Shown here: positions 47,135 through 56,404 of the stretch, one piece after another
Position numbering within the stretch: the first letter of the stretch is position 1
Layout: the number at the start of each line of letters is the position of its first letter
DNA from: Psychrobacter sp. NG254
Lineage (GTDB): Bacteria; Pseudomonadota; Gammaproteobacteria; Pseudomonadales; Moraxellaceae
Direction: 5' to 3'
NCBI RefSeq assembly: GCF_015277735.1
Contig: NZ_JADHDA010000003.1
Location: 124,001-188,000 of the forward strand
Length of the DNA: 64,000 nucleotides
Notes under the pieces: model-generated
What the model was told of the DNA's origin: nothing
The model's input: only the letters and a program-made list of their open reading frames with translations
Databases searched by the model: none
Program-made: the position numbers and the translations under genes

Positions 47135-47180
47135 AACGCAAAAAGGGTCTGTTGAACTGTCAACAGACCCTTTTTGCGTT
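47135..47180. terminator. Bidirectional terminator orn / lpxH (21-bp perfect stem)
   Basis: The arms 47135-47155 and 47160-47180 are perfect reverse complements around a 4-nt loop, with A5 and T5 runs inside each arm, so it can end transcription from both sides. Confidence 0.9.
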
Positions 47181-47229
47181 CAAACAATATTATTTAAAAT
47201 ATCTTATGTTAAAAACAGCCAAACGCTAT

Positions 47230-48105
47230 TTATCTGGTAAGCATTTTAAATTCAAACAGCTCAAACTGAGCGTCGTTATTGTCTAAACCGTCATCTGCTG
47301 TCACAGCGCCAATCACAGCGCTTACCTTTGGCTGGCGAGTATCTTTATCTAATAAGCGCCAGTCGCCAAGCACATAGCGTTTTTTATCAGCGGTCGCTTG
47401 ATGTATGTCTGGACGATGGGTATGTCCGTGTAATAGCGCATCGCTCGCCGTGATGGCTTGACGTACGGCTTTATCGTTCACATCCATGATGTGCGCCGCT
47501 TTATTGGCATTGTTCTGCTGACTGCGTTGACGCATGTTGTCTGCGATAGCCAAGCGCTTTTCTAGAGATTTATTGAGCAGGTACCACTGGGTCAAACGGT
47601 TACGCATGACTTTGCGGAAAAACTGATACTTTTTATCATCGGTGCATAACGCATCGCCGTGTTCCAAGCGGTAGCTCTGCGTTCCGACAGTCAAGGTGTA
47701 TGGCTCATAAATCAGCTCACCACCGAACAGATTACAAAACGGCTGACCTAAGAGAAAATCACGATTGCCATGCATGACCAGTATCTCGCACCCATTGATG
47801 CGTAACTGCTTGAGCTTTATGATAAGCGGTGTCAGCCAATGCGCTTTTTGTTCACCCTCTGGCTGCTCGTCCTCTGACCCTTTCTCTTTTAATAGGGAAA
47901 GATACATATCATCGCCCAGCCATACCTCAAACCAATCACCTAAGATGAATAAGCGTTTGAGCGCTGGCAAGGCGAGACAGTCATCTAGCAGCGCCAAAAA
48001 AGCCTGCACTAAGGCAGGCTCTTCAGGTGATAAATGCAAATCGCTAATCAATACCTGCCGCACCTGATGCGGGCGGGTCGTGATTAAATGATTAAAACTT
48101 TGCAT
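47230..48105 (-). CDS. lpxH: UDP-2,3-diacylglucosamine diphosphatase
   Basis: This 291-residue metallophosphoesterase makes lipid X from UDP-2,3-diacylglucosamine in lipid A synthesis. Motifs: LISDLHLS, LGDWFEVWLGDD, MHGNRDFLLG, LEHGDALCTDD and HGHTHRPDIH, all five in order. It is about 50 residues longer than the E. coli enzyme because of inserts (for example an EKGSEDEQPEGEQK stretch and a Q/N-rich piece). ppiB lies just upstream on the same strand, the usual lpxH-ppiB neighbourhood, so they are likely cotranscribed. Confidence 0.94.
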   Translation of the reverse strand: MQSFNHLITTRPHQVRQVLISDLHLSPEEPALVQAFLALLDDCLALPALKRLFILGDWFEVWLGDDMYLSLLKEKGSEDEQPEGEQKAHWLTPLIIKLKQLRINGCEILVMHGNRDFLLGQPFCNLFGGELIYEPYTLTVGTQSYRLEHGDALCTDDKKYQFFRKVMRNRLTQWYLLNKSLEKRLAIADNMRQRSQQNNANKAAHIMDVNDKAVRQAITASDALLHGHTHRPDIHQATADKKRYVLGDWRLLDKDTRQPKVSAVIGAVTADDGLDNNDAQFELFEFKMLTR

Positions 48106-48188
48106 TTATTGGTGTCCTTATCATGGTTGCTACCTTGGTAACGCTATGTACCTAGGTAGCTGTGGCAATGCTCTTTTAGAAACAATCG

Positions 48189-48704
48189 TTATTCAGAAAC
48201 GATGGTCGCTGAAGTGATCACGACTGGCTCTTTTGGCACATCAGCATGCATACCGAAACGACCTGTTGGTACGCCGCGCATTTTTTCGATAACGTCCATA
48301 CCGCTAGTGACTTTACCAAACACGGTGTAACCCCAACCTTGCATGTTTTTGCCAGTGTGGTTTAGGAAGTCATTGTCTTTTACATTGATAAAAAACTGGC
48401 TAGTCGCTGAATGCGGATCTTGCGTACGTGCCATCGCAATCGTACCTTTATCATTCTTTAGGCCGTTGTCCGCTTCGTTTTCAACAGGTGCGTTGGTTGG
48501 TTTTTCATTCATCTCAGCGTCCATTCCACCGCCTTGAATCATGAAACCATCAATGATGCGATGGAAAATGGTACCGTCATACTGACCAGATTTTACATAG
48601 TTCAAAAAGTTTTCGACAGTCTTTGGTGCCTTTTCTTCGTTGAGTTCGATAACGATCGCACCCATATTGGTTTCAAGTTCTACTACTGGTGGCATGTCTA
48701 CCAT
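48189..48704 (-). CDS. ppiB: Peptidyl-prolyl cis-trans isomerase B (cyclophilin)
   Basis: This 171-residue cytoplasmic cyclophilin has the core [30 protein letters not shown], the active-site Arg in [17 protein letters not shown], and [19 protein letters not shown]. No signal peptide. Upstream of lpxH on the same strand and divergent from glnS. Confidence 0.96.
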   Translation of the reverse strand: MVDMPPVVELETNMGAIVIELNEEKAPKTVENFLNYVKSGQYDGTIFHRIIDGFMIQGGGMDAEMNEKPTNAPVENEADNGLKNDKGTIAMARTQDPHSATSQFFINVKDNDFLNHTGKNMQGWGYTVFGKVTSGMDVIEKMRGVPTGRFGMHADVPKEPVVITSATIVSE

Positions 48705-49011
48705 GGGATATTCCTCTTTGATTGCAGCGCCTTAAATGACACTGTCAAGTGGTGGGTAAAAAGTTGATGGATAAAAAGTTACGGGTAGTCTAACGGCTTT
48801 TTTATCCCGTGTCATGTATCAGGCTGTTAATGCGTTTGTGAAACCTGATAGAATAACGCAACTTTACCCATTTCTGACGAATTTTGATGATGCGGTCGCA
48901 CTGTCTGAGTTTTTAATATTTCCATTTTATTTTAATACTTTAGTTTGAATGTCTCGTGCTACGTGATGGCATGTAGCATGAGCTGACAATTTGCGTTAGG
49001 AGCAATGCCCG
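48705..49011. other. Divergent gap between ppiB and glnS
   Basis: About 307 bp. It contains two GATAAAAAGTT/GGTAAAAAGTT copies (near 48755 and 48770) on the ppiB side and the glnS ribosome site (AGGAG) at the right end. No promoter could be placed with confidence. Confidence 0.35.
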
Positions 49012-50751
49012 ATGAGTGAACACTCAAGCAATAATGCACAAAAAGACGAACCAAAAAACGATTTTATCCGTAATATCATTCGTGATGATGTCAGTGCGCA
49101 AAAATACCCACAAATTGTCACGCGCTTTCCCCCTGAGCCAAATGGCTACTTGCACTTAGGTCACGTAAAGTCTATCTGCCTAAACTTTGGGGTGGCCAAA
49201 GAGTTCGGCGGTGTGTGCAACCTGCGTTTTGATGACACCAACCCGACTGCCGAAAAGCAAGATTTCATCGATAATATCGAAAACGATGTCAAATGGCTTG
49301 GTTTTGAGTGGGCAGGGGATGCGCATCATGCCTCAGGTTACTTTGATCAGTTGCATGCATGGGCAATCCAATTGATTAAGCAAGGTGATGCGTATGTGGA
49401 TTTACAGTCAGCTGAGCAAATCAAAGAAAACCGTGGCTCATTTACTGAAGCTGGTACTTCGTCTCCGCAGCGTGATGCTAGTGTCGAAGAAAACCTAGCA
49501 CTTTTCAATGATATGAAAGAGGGCAAGTACGCGGAAGGCAAGGCTATTTTGCGCGCCAAGATTGATATGGCAAGCCCAAACATGAATCTGCGTGACCCTG
49601 TCATCTACCGTGTTATGCATCAATCGCATCATCAAACGGGCGACAAATGGTGCATCTATCCGATGTATGACTTTGCGCATCCGCTCTCTGACGCGCTAGA
49701 AGGGATTACCCACTCGCTGTGTACGCTTGAGTTTGAAGATCATCGTCCATTCTATGATTGGGTTATCGCAAAAATAGGCTTTGATGTGCCGCCGCATCAG
49801 TACGAGTTTAGCCGCTTGAACGTTGATCACACATTGACCAGCAAGCGTAAGCTCAAGCAATTGGTCGATGAAAATATCGTGAGCGGTTGGGATGATCCAC
49901 GTATGCCGACCGTTGCTGGTATGCGTCGCCGTGGTTATACGCCAGAGGGTTTGCGTGATTTTTGTGAGCGTGTGGGTGTGACCAAAGCCGATAGCGTGGT
50001 TGATTTTCGCTTATTGGAATTTAGCGTTCGTCAGTCTTTAGAGACGACAACGGGTCGCGGCATGGCAGTCTTAAAGCCACTAAAAGTGACCATTACGAAC
50101 TTTGCAGAAGCGGTTAGCAGCTGGGAATCTGAAAAAGCGGATAGCGTTATTGCGCGCTTTGATGATACGACGCAGACGCTTTGGTTGACTCAGCCGAATC
50201 ATCCTAACGTCGATATGGGCGAGCGTGAAATTCCATTCACTGAGACAATCTATATCGACCAAGGCGATTACGAGATTGAGCCGCCAGCAGGATATAAGCG
50301 CTTGTCACCAGAAAAGCCAGAAATCCGCCTGCGCAATACTTATGTGCTTGCAGTGACCGAGCATGTTACTGACGACGCTGGTAATGTCGTTGAGCTAAAA
50401 GCAACGATTGACCCAACTACTTTGGGTCAAAATCCTGAAGGTCGCAAGGTGAAAGGTGTGATTCACTGGGTATCGGCCAGTCAAGGCGTCCCAGCGACCG
50501 TGCGCATGTATGAGCAGCTATTTAGCGTTGAAGACCCAAGTAGCGTCGCTGACGTCCATCAGGCGTTAAATCCAAACTCATTGACTGAGTTAAATGCTGT
50601 GGTTGAGCCGTCGCTAGTCAATGCGGACGCTGGCACGCGCTTCCAGTTCGAGCGTGAAGGCTACTTCATCTCTGACAGTGAAGATCATAGCACTGACAAA
50701 CCTGTATTTAACCAAATCGTTAGCTTGCGTGACAGCTATAAGCCTACTTAA
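49012..50751 (+). CDS. glnS: Glutaminyl-tRNA synthetase
   Basis: This 579-residue class I synthetase charges tRNA-Gln. Motifs: TRFPPEPNGYLHLGHVKSI (HIGH region), LRFDDTNPTAEK, YPMYDFAHPLSDALEGITHSLCTLEFEDHRPFYDW and LTSKRKLKQLV (KMSKS counterpart). The C-terminal anticodon-binding beta barrels end at KPVFNQIVSLRDSYK. Length slightly above the E. coli enzyme. Monocistronic, divergent from ppiB. Confidence 0.97.
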   Translation: MSEHSSNNAQKDEPKNDFIRNIIRDDVSAQKYPQIVTRFPPEPNGYLHLGHVKSICLNFGVAKEFGGVCNLRFDDTNPTAEKQDFIDNIENDVKWLGFEWAGDAHHASGYFDQLHAWAIQLIKQGDAYVDLQSAEQIKENRGSFTEAGTSSPQRDASVEENLALFNDMKEGKYAEGKAILRAKIDMASPNMNLRDPVIYRVMHQSHHQTGDKWCIYPMYDFAHPLSDALEGITHSLCTLEFEDHRPFYDWVIAKIGFDVPPHQYEFSRLNVDHTLTSKRKLKQLVDENIVSGWDDPRMPTVAGMRRRGYTPEGLRDFCERVGVTKADSVVDFRLLEFSVRQSLETTTGRGMAVLKPLKVTITNFAEAVSSWESEKADSVIARFDDTTQTLWLTQPNHPNVDMGEREIPFTETIYIDQGDYEIEPPAGYKRLSPEKPEIRLRNTYVLAVTEHVTDDAGNVVELKATIDPTTLGQNPEGRKVKGVIHWVSASQGVPATVRMYEQLFSVEDPSSVADVHQALNPNSLTELNAVVEPSLVNADAGTRFQFEREGYFISDSEDHSTDKPVFNQIVSLRDSYKPT

Positions 50752-50830
50752 TCTATACTGATTTGGTATAGAAGTATCATTGTTCAAACGAATGTTTTGA
50801 CATAATACTGAACAATAGTAGTTTGCAAAT

Positions 50831-50866
50831 AAGCCCATTTCTAGTACGCTAGGGATGGGCTTTTTT
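50831..50866 (+). terminator. glnS terminator
   Basis: A 14-bp stem with G-T pairs (AAGCCCATTTCTAG / CTAGGGATGGGCTT) is followed by T6. Confidence 0.85.
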
Positions 50867-50910
50867 ATGCAACTCTAAAGTGGTTGGTAGTGATCTTTGA
50901 GGGAATGACA

Positions 50911-51663
50911 ATGGCAAAATTTCTAAACAGTAGTGGCACGACCTATCATTTAGAAGAGTTGATTAAAAATGCTTCTGATAGGCTAATCATTATTAGTCCG
51001 TATTTAAAGCTTAATGAACGTATTAAAGAGCTACTAGAAGACCGTAACCGTCTGAAAATTGATATTAGAATTGTCTATGGCAAAAATGACCTGCATCCTG
51101 AAGAGATAAATTGGCTCAAGAATCTGACCTTTATTCGCACCAGCTTTTGTAAAAACCTGCACGCTAAATGCTACCTCAATGAAAATGAATGCATTATCAC
51201 CAGTTTGAACCTTTACGAGTTTAGCCAAGTCAATAACAACGAGATGGGCGTACTCATTTATCGTAATGACGATGCCAAACTTTATGCCGACACTTATGAA
51301 GAAGCGCAACGCATTATTCGTATCAGTGATGAAGTCAGAATGTCCCTTGAGAAAGTAACCGAAACTGAGAGTAAGCCTGAACATAATGTTAAAGCAGCAA
51401 ACATTGCGACTCATTCGACAGTGACGTCGACTACGCCTACGACAGAAGCCGCACCTAACTATTCTAAGCTGACCACAGCCAAGCTTGCTAAAGAGTTGGG
51501 CTTTAAAACTCAAGAGTTAAATGATAAGTTACTTGCAGCAGGTTATTTAGAAGCGCAAGATGGTGAGCTGGTATTGACGGATGCTGGACGTACAGCTGGT
51601 GGTACTAGCAAAAAGGGTAAGTTCGGCGAGTTTTGTCTATGGGATGCAGGTATGGTGGTCTAG
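50911..51663 (+). CDS. Phospholipase D-like domain protein with C-terminal helical domain
   Basis: This roughly 250-residue protein starts at ATG 50911, 6 nt after GAGGGA; a longer frame has no site. The N-terminal half (1-150) is a single PLD-like unit: LEELIKNASDRLIIISPYLKLNERI, then HAKCYLNENECIITSLNLYEFSQVNNNEMGVLI, matching HxK(x4)D...GS.N...E with Asp replaced by Glu. PLD enzymes need two such units, so it would act as a dimer, or be binding-only. A Thr/Ser/Ala-rich linker (170-195) leads to a C-terminal domain KLAKELGFKTQELNDKLLAAGYLEAQDGELVLTDAGR...GKFGEFCLW, like the DNA-binding tails of phage-type proteins. Function unknown; nucleases of defence or repair type are possible. Confidence 0.7.
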   Translation: MAKFLNSSGTTYHLEELIKNASDRLIIISPYLKLNERIKELLEDRNRLKIDIRIVYGKNDLHPEEINWLKNLTFIRTSFCKNLHAKCYLNENECIITSLNLYEFSQVNNNEMGVLIYRNDDAKLYADTYEEAQRIIRISDEVRMSLEKVTETESKPEHNVKAANIATHSTVTSTTPTTEAAPNYSKLTTAKLAKELGFKTQELNDKLLAAGYLEAQDGELVLTDAGRTAGGTSKKGKFGEFCLWDAGMVV

Positions 51664-51905
51664 TTATTGATTCAAACTACTGGTTTCCCAAAGCAACTTT
51701 TATCAAAGTATCTGTTCATCTACTTAGAGGTAAATGGAATAACCGCATTACAATCCGTCACAAGACATTCATAACCAGTTTGATAAGATAAAGTCAGTTT
51801 TACGGATGTGCTTTGCTTTTTTATGGTGAGCACGTCGATGATAATAATAGAGCGCGAGGCCACAGGTCGATACAAGCGTTCATCAACATAGCTAAGGAAT
51901 AAAGC

Positions 51906-52544
51906 ATGGCACATTTACGTTTAGGTGATACCGCACCGAATTTTGACGCGGCAACCACAGAAGGTGATATCAATTTCCATGAGTGGGCAGGCGATCATTG
52001 GGTGGTATTTTTTTCGCATCCAGCAGACTTTACCCCCGTATGTACCACTGAGCTTGGCCGCGCAGCCGCCCTCAATGGCGAGTTCCAAAAGCGCAATGTC
52101 AAGCCGATTTGTATCTCTGTTGATAGCTTAGAAGACCACAAAGCATGGGCGAGTGATATCGGTGAGACCCAAGGGACAGAGATGAATTTTCCAATCATCG
52201 CTGATCCAAATAAAAAAGTCGCTGAATTGTATGACATGATGCACCCAAATGCCGATAGCACGCATACCGTACGCAGTGTCTTTATCATTGATCCAAATAA
52301 GAAAGTTCGCCTAACGCTCACATACCCTGCTAGCTGTGGCCGTAACTTTGATGAAATTATCCGTGTCATTGATGCGATGCAATTATCAGATGAGTACAAC
52401 ATCGCGACGCCAGTAGATTGGAAAGACGGTGATGATGTCATCATTCCACCAAGTGTCAAAAACGAAGATATCGCCGCGAAGTATCCTAAAGGTTATACCG
52501 AGGTGAAGCCTTATCTACGTACCACACCTGCACCAAACAAGTAA
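51906..52544 (+). CDS. 1-Cys peroxiredoxin (Prx6 type)
   Basis: This 212-residue peroxidase shows the peroxidatic Cys in FFSHPADFTPVCTTELGRAA, then SVDSLEDHKAWASDI, FPIIADPNKKVAELYDMMHPN and TVRSVFIIDPNKKVRLTLTYPASCGRNFDEIIRVIDAMQ, the Prx6 pattern including the Arg partner. It removes hydrogen peroxide and organic peroxides. AAGGA ribosome site before ATG 51906. Monocistronic. Confidence 0.94.
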   Translation: MAHLRLGDTAPNFDAATTEGDINFHEWAGDHWVVFFSHPADFTPVCTTELGRAAALNGEFQKRNVKPICISVDSLEDHKAWASDIGETQGTEMNFPIIADPNKKVAELYDMMHPNADSTHTVRSVFIIDPNKKVRLTLTYPASCGRNFDEIIRVIDAMQLSDEYNIATPVDWKDGDDVIIPPSVKNEDIAAKYPKGYTEVKPYLRTTPAPNK

Positions 52545-52580
52545 GCTGAGTGATCTTATTGTCCTTTAGCTAAAAATAAA

Positions 52581-52612
52581 AGCCCTGTAACGTGACGTTA
52601 TGGGGTTTTTTG
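52581..52612 (+). terminator. Peroxiredoxin gene terminator
   Basis: Stem CCCTGTAACG / CGTTATGGGG (wobble pairs) with a 3-nt loop and following T6. Confidence 0.75.
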
Positions 52613-52774
52613 CTATGAAGGTAAAAAGTCATCAATTATATTTAGGTAATATCGTTTTTGAATGATATATTTTCGATAAGCATTATTTATTATAAGAAAA
52701 TAGCCATAAAAACGAACCGCTATAAAAACCAACTGCACTGAGTCAATGCTTAATCATCTTACAAGGAGTTTGCC

Positions 52775-53437
52775 ATGAAAAAATTATACGTCACTCGTAC
52801 GGCACCGAACCCACGCAAAGCACTAATTTTATTAGCATCAAAAGGAATCGATGTTGATGATATGGACGACATTGATGTCATTGATATTGATTTCGCCGCT
52901 AATGAGCAAAATTCAGATGAGTTCACTGCAATGAACCCAATGCGTACTGTGCCCGTTTTAAAATTGTCTGATGGTACTGTACTCAATGATTCACAGGCCG
53001 TTTGCGAATACCTCGACCGCGTTTATGGCGAGCGCTCGGTGATGGGTAATGATGTCATACAACGCGCGCAAGTCTGCTCTATGCGCCGAATCGCTGAGTT
53101 TGAAGTATTGTACAACTTGATGCTGGCATTCCAGCACAGTAACCCAGCCAAAGCCCAACGTGTTGAGCAAGTACCAGAGTTCGTTGCACCCTCTATCGCT
53201 CGTGCTGTCAAGGCACTGTCCTATTTTGAGACAGTACTAGAAGGCCATGAGTATTTGGTGGGCGAGCAATTAAGCTTTGCTGACATCGTATTGTACTTGG
53301 GATTGGATTTTGGCAAAGTATTGAAAGTCAATCCGAATGAGCAAGGTGAAAACTTGGCCCGTTTTTATCAAATGATGAATGAGCGTTTCAGTATCAAAAA
53401 TATGGCAAAAGCCAAACCTGCCGTAGCCAACGATTAA
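52775..53437 (+). CDS. Glutathione S-transferase family protein
   Basis: This 220-residue protein has a thioredoxin-like N-terminal domain (MKKLYVTRTAPNPRKALILLASKGI, then NPMRTVPVLKLSDGTVLNDSQAVCEYLDRVYG with the cis-Pro and SQAVCEYL glutathione-binding motif) and an all-helical C-terminal domain (RRIAEFEVLYNLMLAFQHSNPAKAQ, LSFADIVLYLGLDFGKVLK). The N-terminal Ser/Tyr catalytic residue is not obvious. It was first considered as SspA but lacks that family's start. A detoxification role is likely; the substrate is unknown. AAGGAG site before ATG 52775. Confidence 0.85.
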   Translation: MKKLYVTRTAPNPRKALILLASKGIDVDDMDDIDVIDIDFAANEQNSDEFTAMNPMRTVPVLKLSDGTVLNDSQAVCEYLDRVYGERSVMGNDVIQRAQVCSMRRIAEFEVLYNLMLAFQHSNPAKAQRVEQVPEFVAPSIARAVKALSYFETVLEGHEYLVGEQLSFADIVLYLGLDFGKVLKVNPNEQGENLARFYQMMNERFSIKNMAKAKPAVAND

Positions 53438-53506
53438 ATAGATAAATAGACAGACAGCTGGCAAGATTGACTCATCTTTAGAGGATGACTTGTCACAGAC
53501 AATATC

Positions 53507-53543
53507 AAGGGGAGCTAACACTTTATGTTGGCTCTCCTTTTTT
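53507..53543 (+). terminator. GST gene terminator
   Basis: Stem AAGGGGAGCTAAC / GTTGGCTCTCCTT with a 6-nt loop and a following T-run. Confidence 0.8.
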
Positions 53544-53577
53544 ATTGATGACATAGCATAGCTAACCAATAGATAGA

Positions 53578-53685
53578 TACAGTCAGAGAATTGCTAAACG
53601 GCTACGGCGTTATTCTCCCTAGATTTACTACTTGTACAATCTTTGGCCAGCTGCCTTGTATCCACTTTAGACTTCTTTGACTATA
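53578..53685. repeat. 108-bp MITE-like repeat, copy A
   Basis: It aligns over its full 108 bp with the copy at 58828-58935, with roughly 15 differences by my count. Ends are TACAGTCAGAGAA and TTCTTTGACTATA, imperfect terminal inverted repeats. No coding capacity. The rest of the 430-bp gap (53438-53871) shows no gene. Confidence 0.8.
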
Positions 53686-53871
53686 CCTTTTGAAATATAA
53701 TAAAACTCAACATTTTATTACATAAGGTAATAGCGTCAAGGTTATAGTGGTTAGTCTATCTCCATTACACTAATGATAATCCAAAGCAGTCATTTGAGAG
53801 ATGAAAGCAAAGCAAGTATGAGAAACAAGCAACAGAGAAAAGTGATACACGCTTACTAAGAGGTACATCAT

Positions 53872-54825
53872 ATGGTAGGTAGAGCCAAACAATCAGCAAT
53901 GACCCTGTTTTTATTGCCAAGCGTATTGATAGCAAGTTTGATGCTAAGCGCTTGTCAAAAAGAAACAGTACCTGAATCATTATCTAGCGAAGATGACGCA
54001 TCAGGTATCACTGACCCTAGTGATGTGGTGGCTAGCGAAAGCTTGGCATCTAATGTGAGTCCTGTAACAATTGCAGTTGATTCGACCGAAATCACGTCTG
54101 AGAGAAAAATGATAACGATTTTGTCTCAACATCGCTGGACATTGACGAGTGCGATGGATGCGAACCATAATTCTATGGCTGATTTTACAAATATTAAAGA
54201 TCAGGTAACGCTTGCATTTAACCAATATCAAGGGCAAGACACGCTAAGTTTTAGCGTAGGTTGTAACTTGATTAGTGCAGCCTATCAGCTACAAGGTCAA
54301 ACTGTGACTATTGAGGATGGCATGAGTACCAAAATGTCTTGTGGCGATCTTGATAAAGCCGAAAACACTTTGAATACGTTGATGGTAGGCAGCAGTGAAA
54401 TAAAAGTTGAGCAAGGTGAGCATCCAGTATTGACACAGCTTACCAGTAACAATGTCACTTTGGTTTGGAATGGTAGACTGACCTCTCAAGAAAAATACAA
54501 TAGTAAGGGCGAGACGGTGTTTTTGGCAGTCAGCCTCAAAAAAATCGCTTGTGAAGAGCATGGCAACCAGCAGTGCTTACAAATTAGACCCGTCACCTAT
54601 AACGATCAAGGCATCAAAATTCATGAAGGAGAATGGCGACTGTTTGCTGGTGAAATTGACGGCTATCAGCATGATAATAGGCATGAAGAAGTGTTACGCG
54701 TGCAGCGCTATCAGCTAGATAATGGCAATTTATTAGCCATCGATGAGTCATCAGTAGATGATACCGATGATAAACAGTATGCTTATGTATTAGACGCTGT
54801 TATTGAAAGCGAAGTCGCAGAGTGA
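53872..54825 (+). CDS. META and DUF4377 domain lipoprotein
   Basis: This 317-residue protein has a lipoprotein signal ending LIASLMLSAC (LSAC lipobox). A Ser/Glu/Asp-rich spacer leads to a META (HslJ-like) domain at about 80-205: LSQHRWTLTSAMD, FSVGCNLISAAYQLQGQTVTI, MSCGDLDKAENTLNTLM. A DUF4377 domain follows (CLQIRP...EWRLFAGEIDGYQHDNRHEEVLRVQRYQLDN). Envelope stress or adhesion roles are known for META proteins; the exact function is unknown. It stands alone, converging on ruvC. Confidence 0.85.
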   Translation: MVGRAKQSAMTLFLLPSVLIASLMLSACQKETVPESLSSEDDASGITDPSDVVASESLASNVSPVTIAVDSTEITSERKMITILSQHRWTLTSAMDANHNSMADFTNIKDQVTLAFNQYQGQDTLSFSVGCNLISAAYQLQGQTVTIEDGMSTKMSCGDLDKAENTLNTLMVGSSEIKVEQGEHPVLTQLTSNNVTLVWNGRLTSQEKYNSKGETVFLAVSLKKIACEEHGNQQCLQIRPVTYNDQGIKIHEGEWRLFAGEIDGYQHDNRHEEVLRVQRYQLDNGNLLAIDESSVDDTDDKQYAYVLDAVIESEVAE

Positions 54826-54877
54826 TTTGCTATCATTTAGCATTTTAAAGATTGAAAACTACCATGATTGTTCTCAC

Positions 54878-54910
54878 AAAAAAATACGCGTTCAATAGCG
54901 CGTGTTTTTT
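54878..54910. terminator. Bidirectional terminator (META lipoprotein / ruvC)
   Basis: Stem AAAAATACGCG / CGCGTGTTTTT with flanking A and T runs between convergent genes. Confidence 0.75.
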
Positions 54911-54930
54911 ATTGCCTATCTATTCCAATT

Positions 54931-55515
54931 TTAGCGTAGGTTACCCAAATCTTCCTCAGTCAAACGCCAGCGTCCCTTTTTCTTAGAACCACCGCGTCCT
55001 CGCATAGAGCTGTTGAGTAGTAGTTTATTCATGGAATGGCTTGAGTGTGCGTGACAAATGGCACAGGCCAGACCGTCGGCCGCATCCTGTTGGGGTACAA
55101 CGTCTAGTGAGAGTATCCGGCAGACCATCTCCTGTACTTGCTCTTTAGCCGCCGCACCATAGCCGCATACCGCTTGCTTAATCTGACGAGCCGTATATTC
55201 TGATACTTCTAAATCCAATGCCACCATGGCTGCAATCGCAGCACCCCGTGCTTGCCCAAGCTTAAGCGCAGAATCAGGATTTTCTGCCATAAATACTTGC
55301 TCAATTGCCGTATAAATGGGTTCGTCAGCATATTTTAAATGGTGCTGTGTGATGCGCGTTAAGCCATTAAAAATACGCTTGAGACGTTCAGGCATCTCTT
55401 TGGTATCTGTGCGAATCGTCCCAGCATCGATGTAGGTGAGCTTATCTCCCGTCTGCTGCACGATGCCATAACCCGTCATGCGTGATCCTGGGTCAATCCC
55501 GATAATAATTGCCAT
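54931..55515 (-). CDS. ruvC: Holliday junction resolvase RuvC
   Basis: This 194-residue resolvase has [14 protein letters not shown] (first Asp), [25 protein letters not shown] (Glu and the family block), [23 protein letters not shown] and [14 protein letters not shown] (two acidic residues near the C-terminus). The active site is complete. It is not next to ruvA/ruvB here, unlike in many gammaproteobacteria. A basic tail ([14 protein letters not shown]) extends beyond the normal end. Confidence 0.96.
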   Translation of the reverse strand: MAIIIGIDPGSRMTGYGIVQQTGDKLTYIDAGTIRTDTKEMPERLKRIFNGLTRITQHHLKYADEPIYTAIEQVFMAENPDSALKLGQARGAAIAAMVALDLEVSEYTARQIKQAVCGYGAAAKEQVQEMVCRILSLDVVPQQDAADGLACAICHAHSSHSMNKLLLNSSMRGRGGSKKKGRWRLTEEDLGNLR

Positions 55516-55668
55516 AGTATTCCATCTTGCTTACATTTTGTTTTATGGCTTAAAAATTAGCCTTAAGTTTGATAGTATAGCAACCAATCCCCATATACAT
55601 CATATGTTAGCCATTTTAATTTGCATGGCGCTCAATTTATTGGTTTTTATTTTATAGGACGACACTTT

Positions 55669-56289
55669 ATGGGTCAGATAGTTGGTATAGCCATCGTTTG
55701 GTTTATTATCGAGATGCTACTGTGGTATTTGCTTGCTCAATTCATGAGTGGCTGGTGGGTGTTCATGTGGTTTATTATCGCTGCCGTCATTGGTATCTCA
55801 CTCATACGTAAGGGCATGGCATCGCTCAATCCAATGGCCCAGCAGATGAAAGCGGGTGGCATGATGAATCCTGCGATGCGTCCGCCAGAGACGACCATGA
55901 TTAAGAGCATCGCGATGGCTGCCGCGGGTATTTTATTACTGATCCCTGGAGTGCTCAGTGATCTGCTCGCACTGTTGGTGATATTGCCACCAGTACAAAA
56001 GAAGCTAAAAGATTTTGCCAATAATTACGTCATGAACAATCAACAAAAAATGATGGAAATGATGGCAAAGCAGATGGGTGGAAAAATGGGCGGTCAAAAT
56101 CCATTTGGTGGCATGGGTGGACAAAACCCATTTGGCGGCGCAAATGGTATGAATAGTCAAAATCCGTTTGGTCAGCAGCAACAAAACCCATTTGGTGATG
56201 TGTTCAAACAACATACCACGGTTGATGGCACTGCCAAAAATATTCCTAAAGATGTCAAGAAAATTACGAAGTCTGCCAATGATGAGTAG
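55669..56289 (+). CDS. fxsA: FxsA-family membrane protein with NPFGG-repeat tail
   Basis: This roughly 206-residue protein starts MGQIVGIAIVWF at 55669; an upstream frame to 55621 lacks support. FxsA core: IVWFIIEMLLWYLLAQFMSGWWVFMWFIIAAVIGISLIRKG, then MIKSIAMAAAGILLLIPGVLSDLLALLVILPPVQ, together about three membrane helices. FxsA reduces F exclusion of phage T7 when overexpressed in E. coli. The C-terminus is unusual: four QNPFG(G) units (GGQNPFGGMGGQNPFGG, SQNPFGQ, QQNPFGD) in a Met/Gln/Gly-rich stretch after residue ~130. Confidence 0.88.
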   Translation: MGQIVGIAIVWFIIEMLLWYLLAQFMSGWWVFMWFIIAAVIGISLIRKGMASLNPMAQQMKAGGMMNPAMRPPETTMIKSIAMAAAGILLLIPGVLSDLLALLVILPPVQKKLKDFANNYVMNNQQKMMEMMAKQMGGKMGGQNPFGGMGGQNPFGGANGMNSQNPFGQQQQNPFGDVFKQHTTVDGTAKNIPKDVKKITKSANDE

Positions 56290-56312
56290 TCAATAACTCA
56301 AATAGCAGACAT

Positions 56313-56351
56313 AAAAAAAGCCCCTTTCGTCAATGACAGAAGGGGCTTTTT
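56313..56351. terminator. Terminator between fxsA and 6S RNA
   Basis: Stem AAAAAGCCCCTTTC / GAAGGGGCTTTTT; A and T runs suit both the + strand fxsA and the minus-strand 6S transcript. Confidence 0.88.
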
Positions 56352-56404
56352 AGTGGCGGTAAACATATTGATTATAGGCAATATAGTTACAAACCGAATG
56401 AAAC

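Noticed and set aside
51034-51513. 159-codon open frame opposite the PLD-like gene
   Set aside because: It is antisense to a frame with clear domain motifs and a good ribosome site.
52775-53437. Annotation as stringent starvation protein A (SspA)
   Set aside because: It has the GST fold but lacks the SspA N-terminal pattern and an sspB neighbour; called only as a GST family protein.
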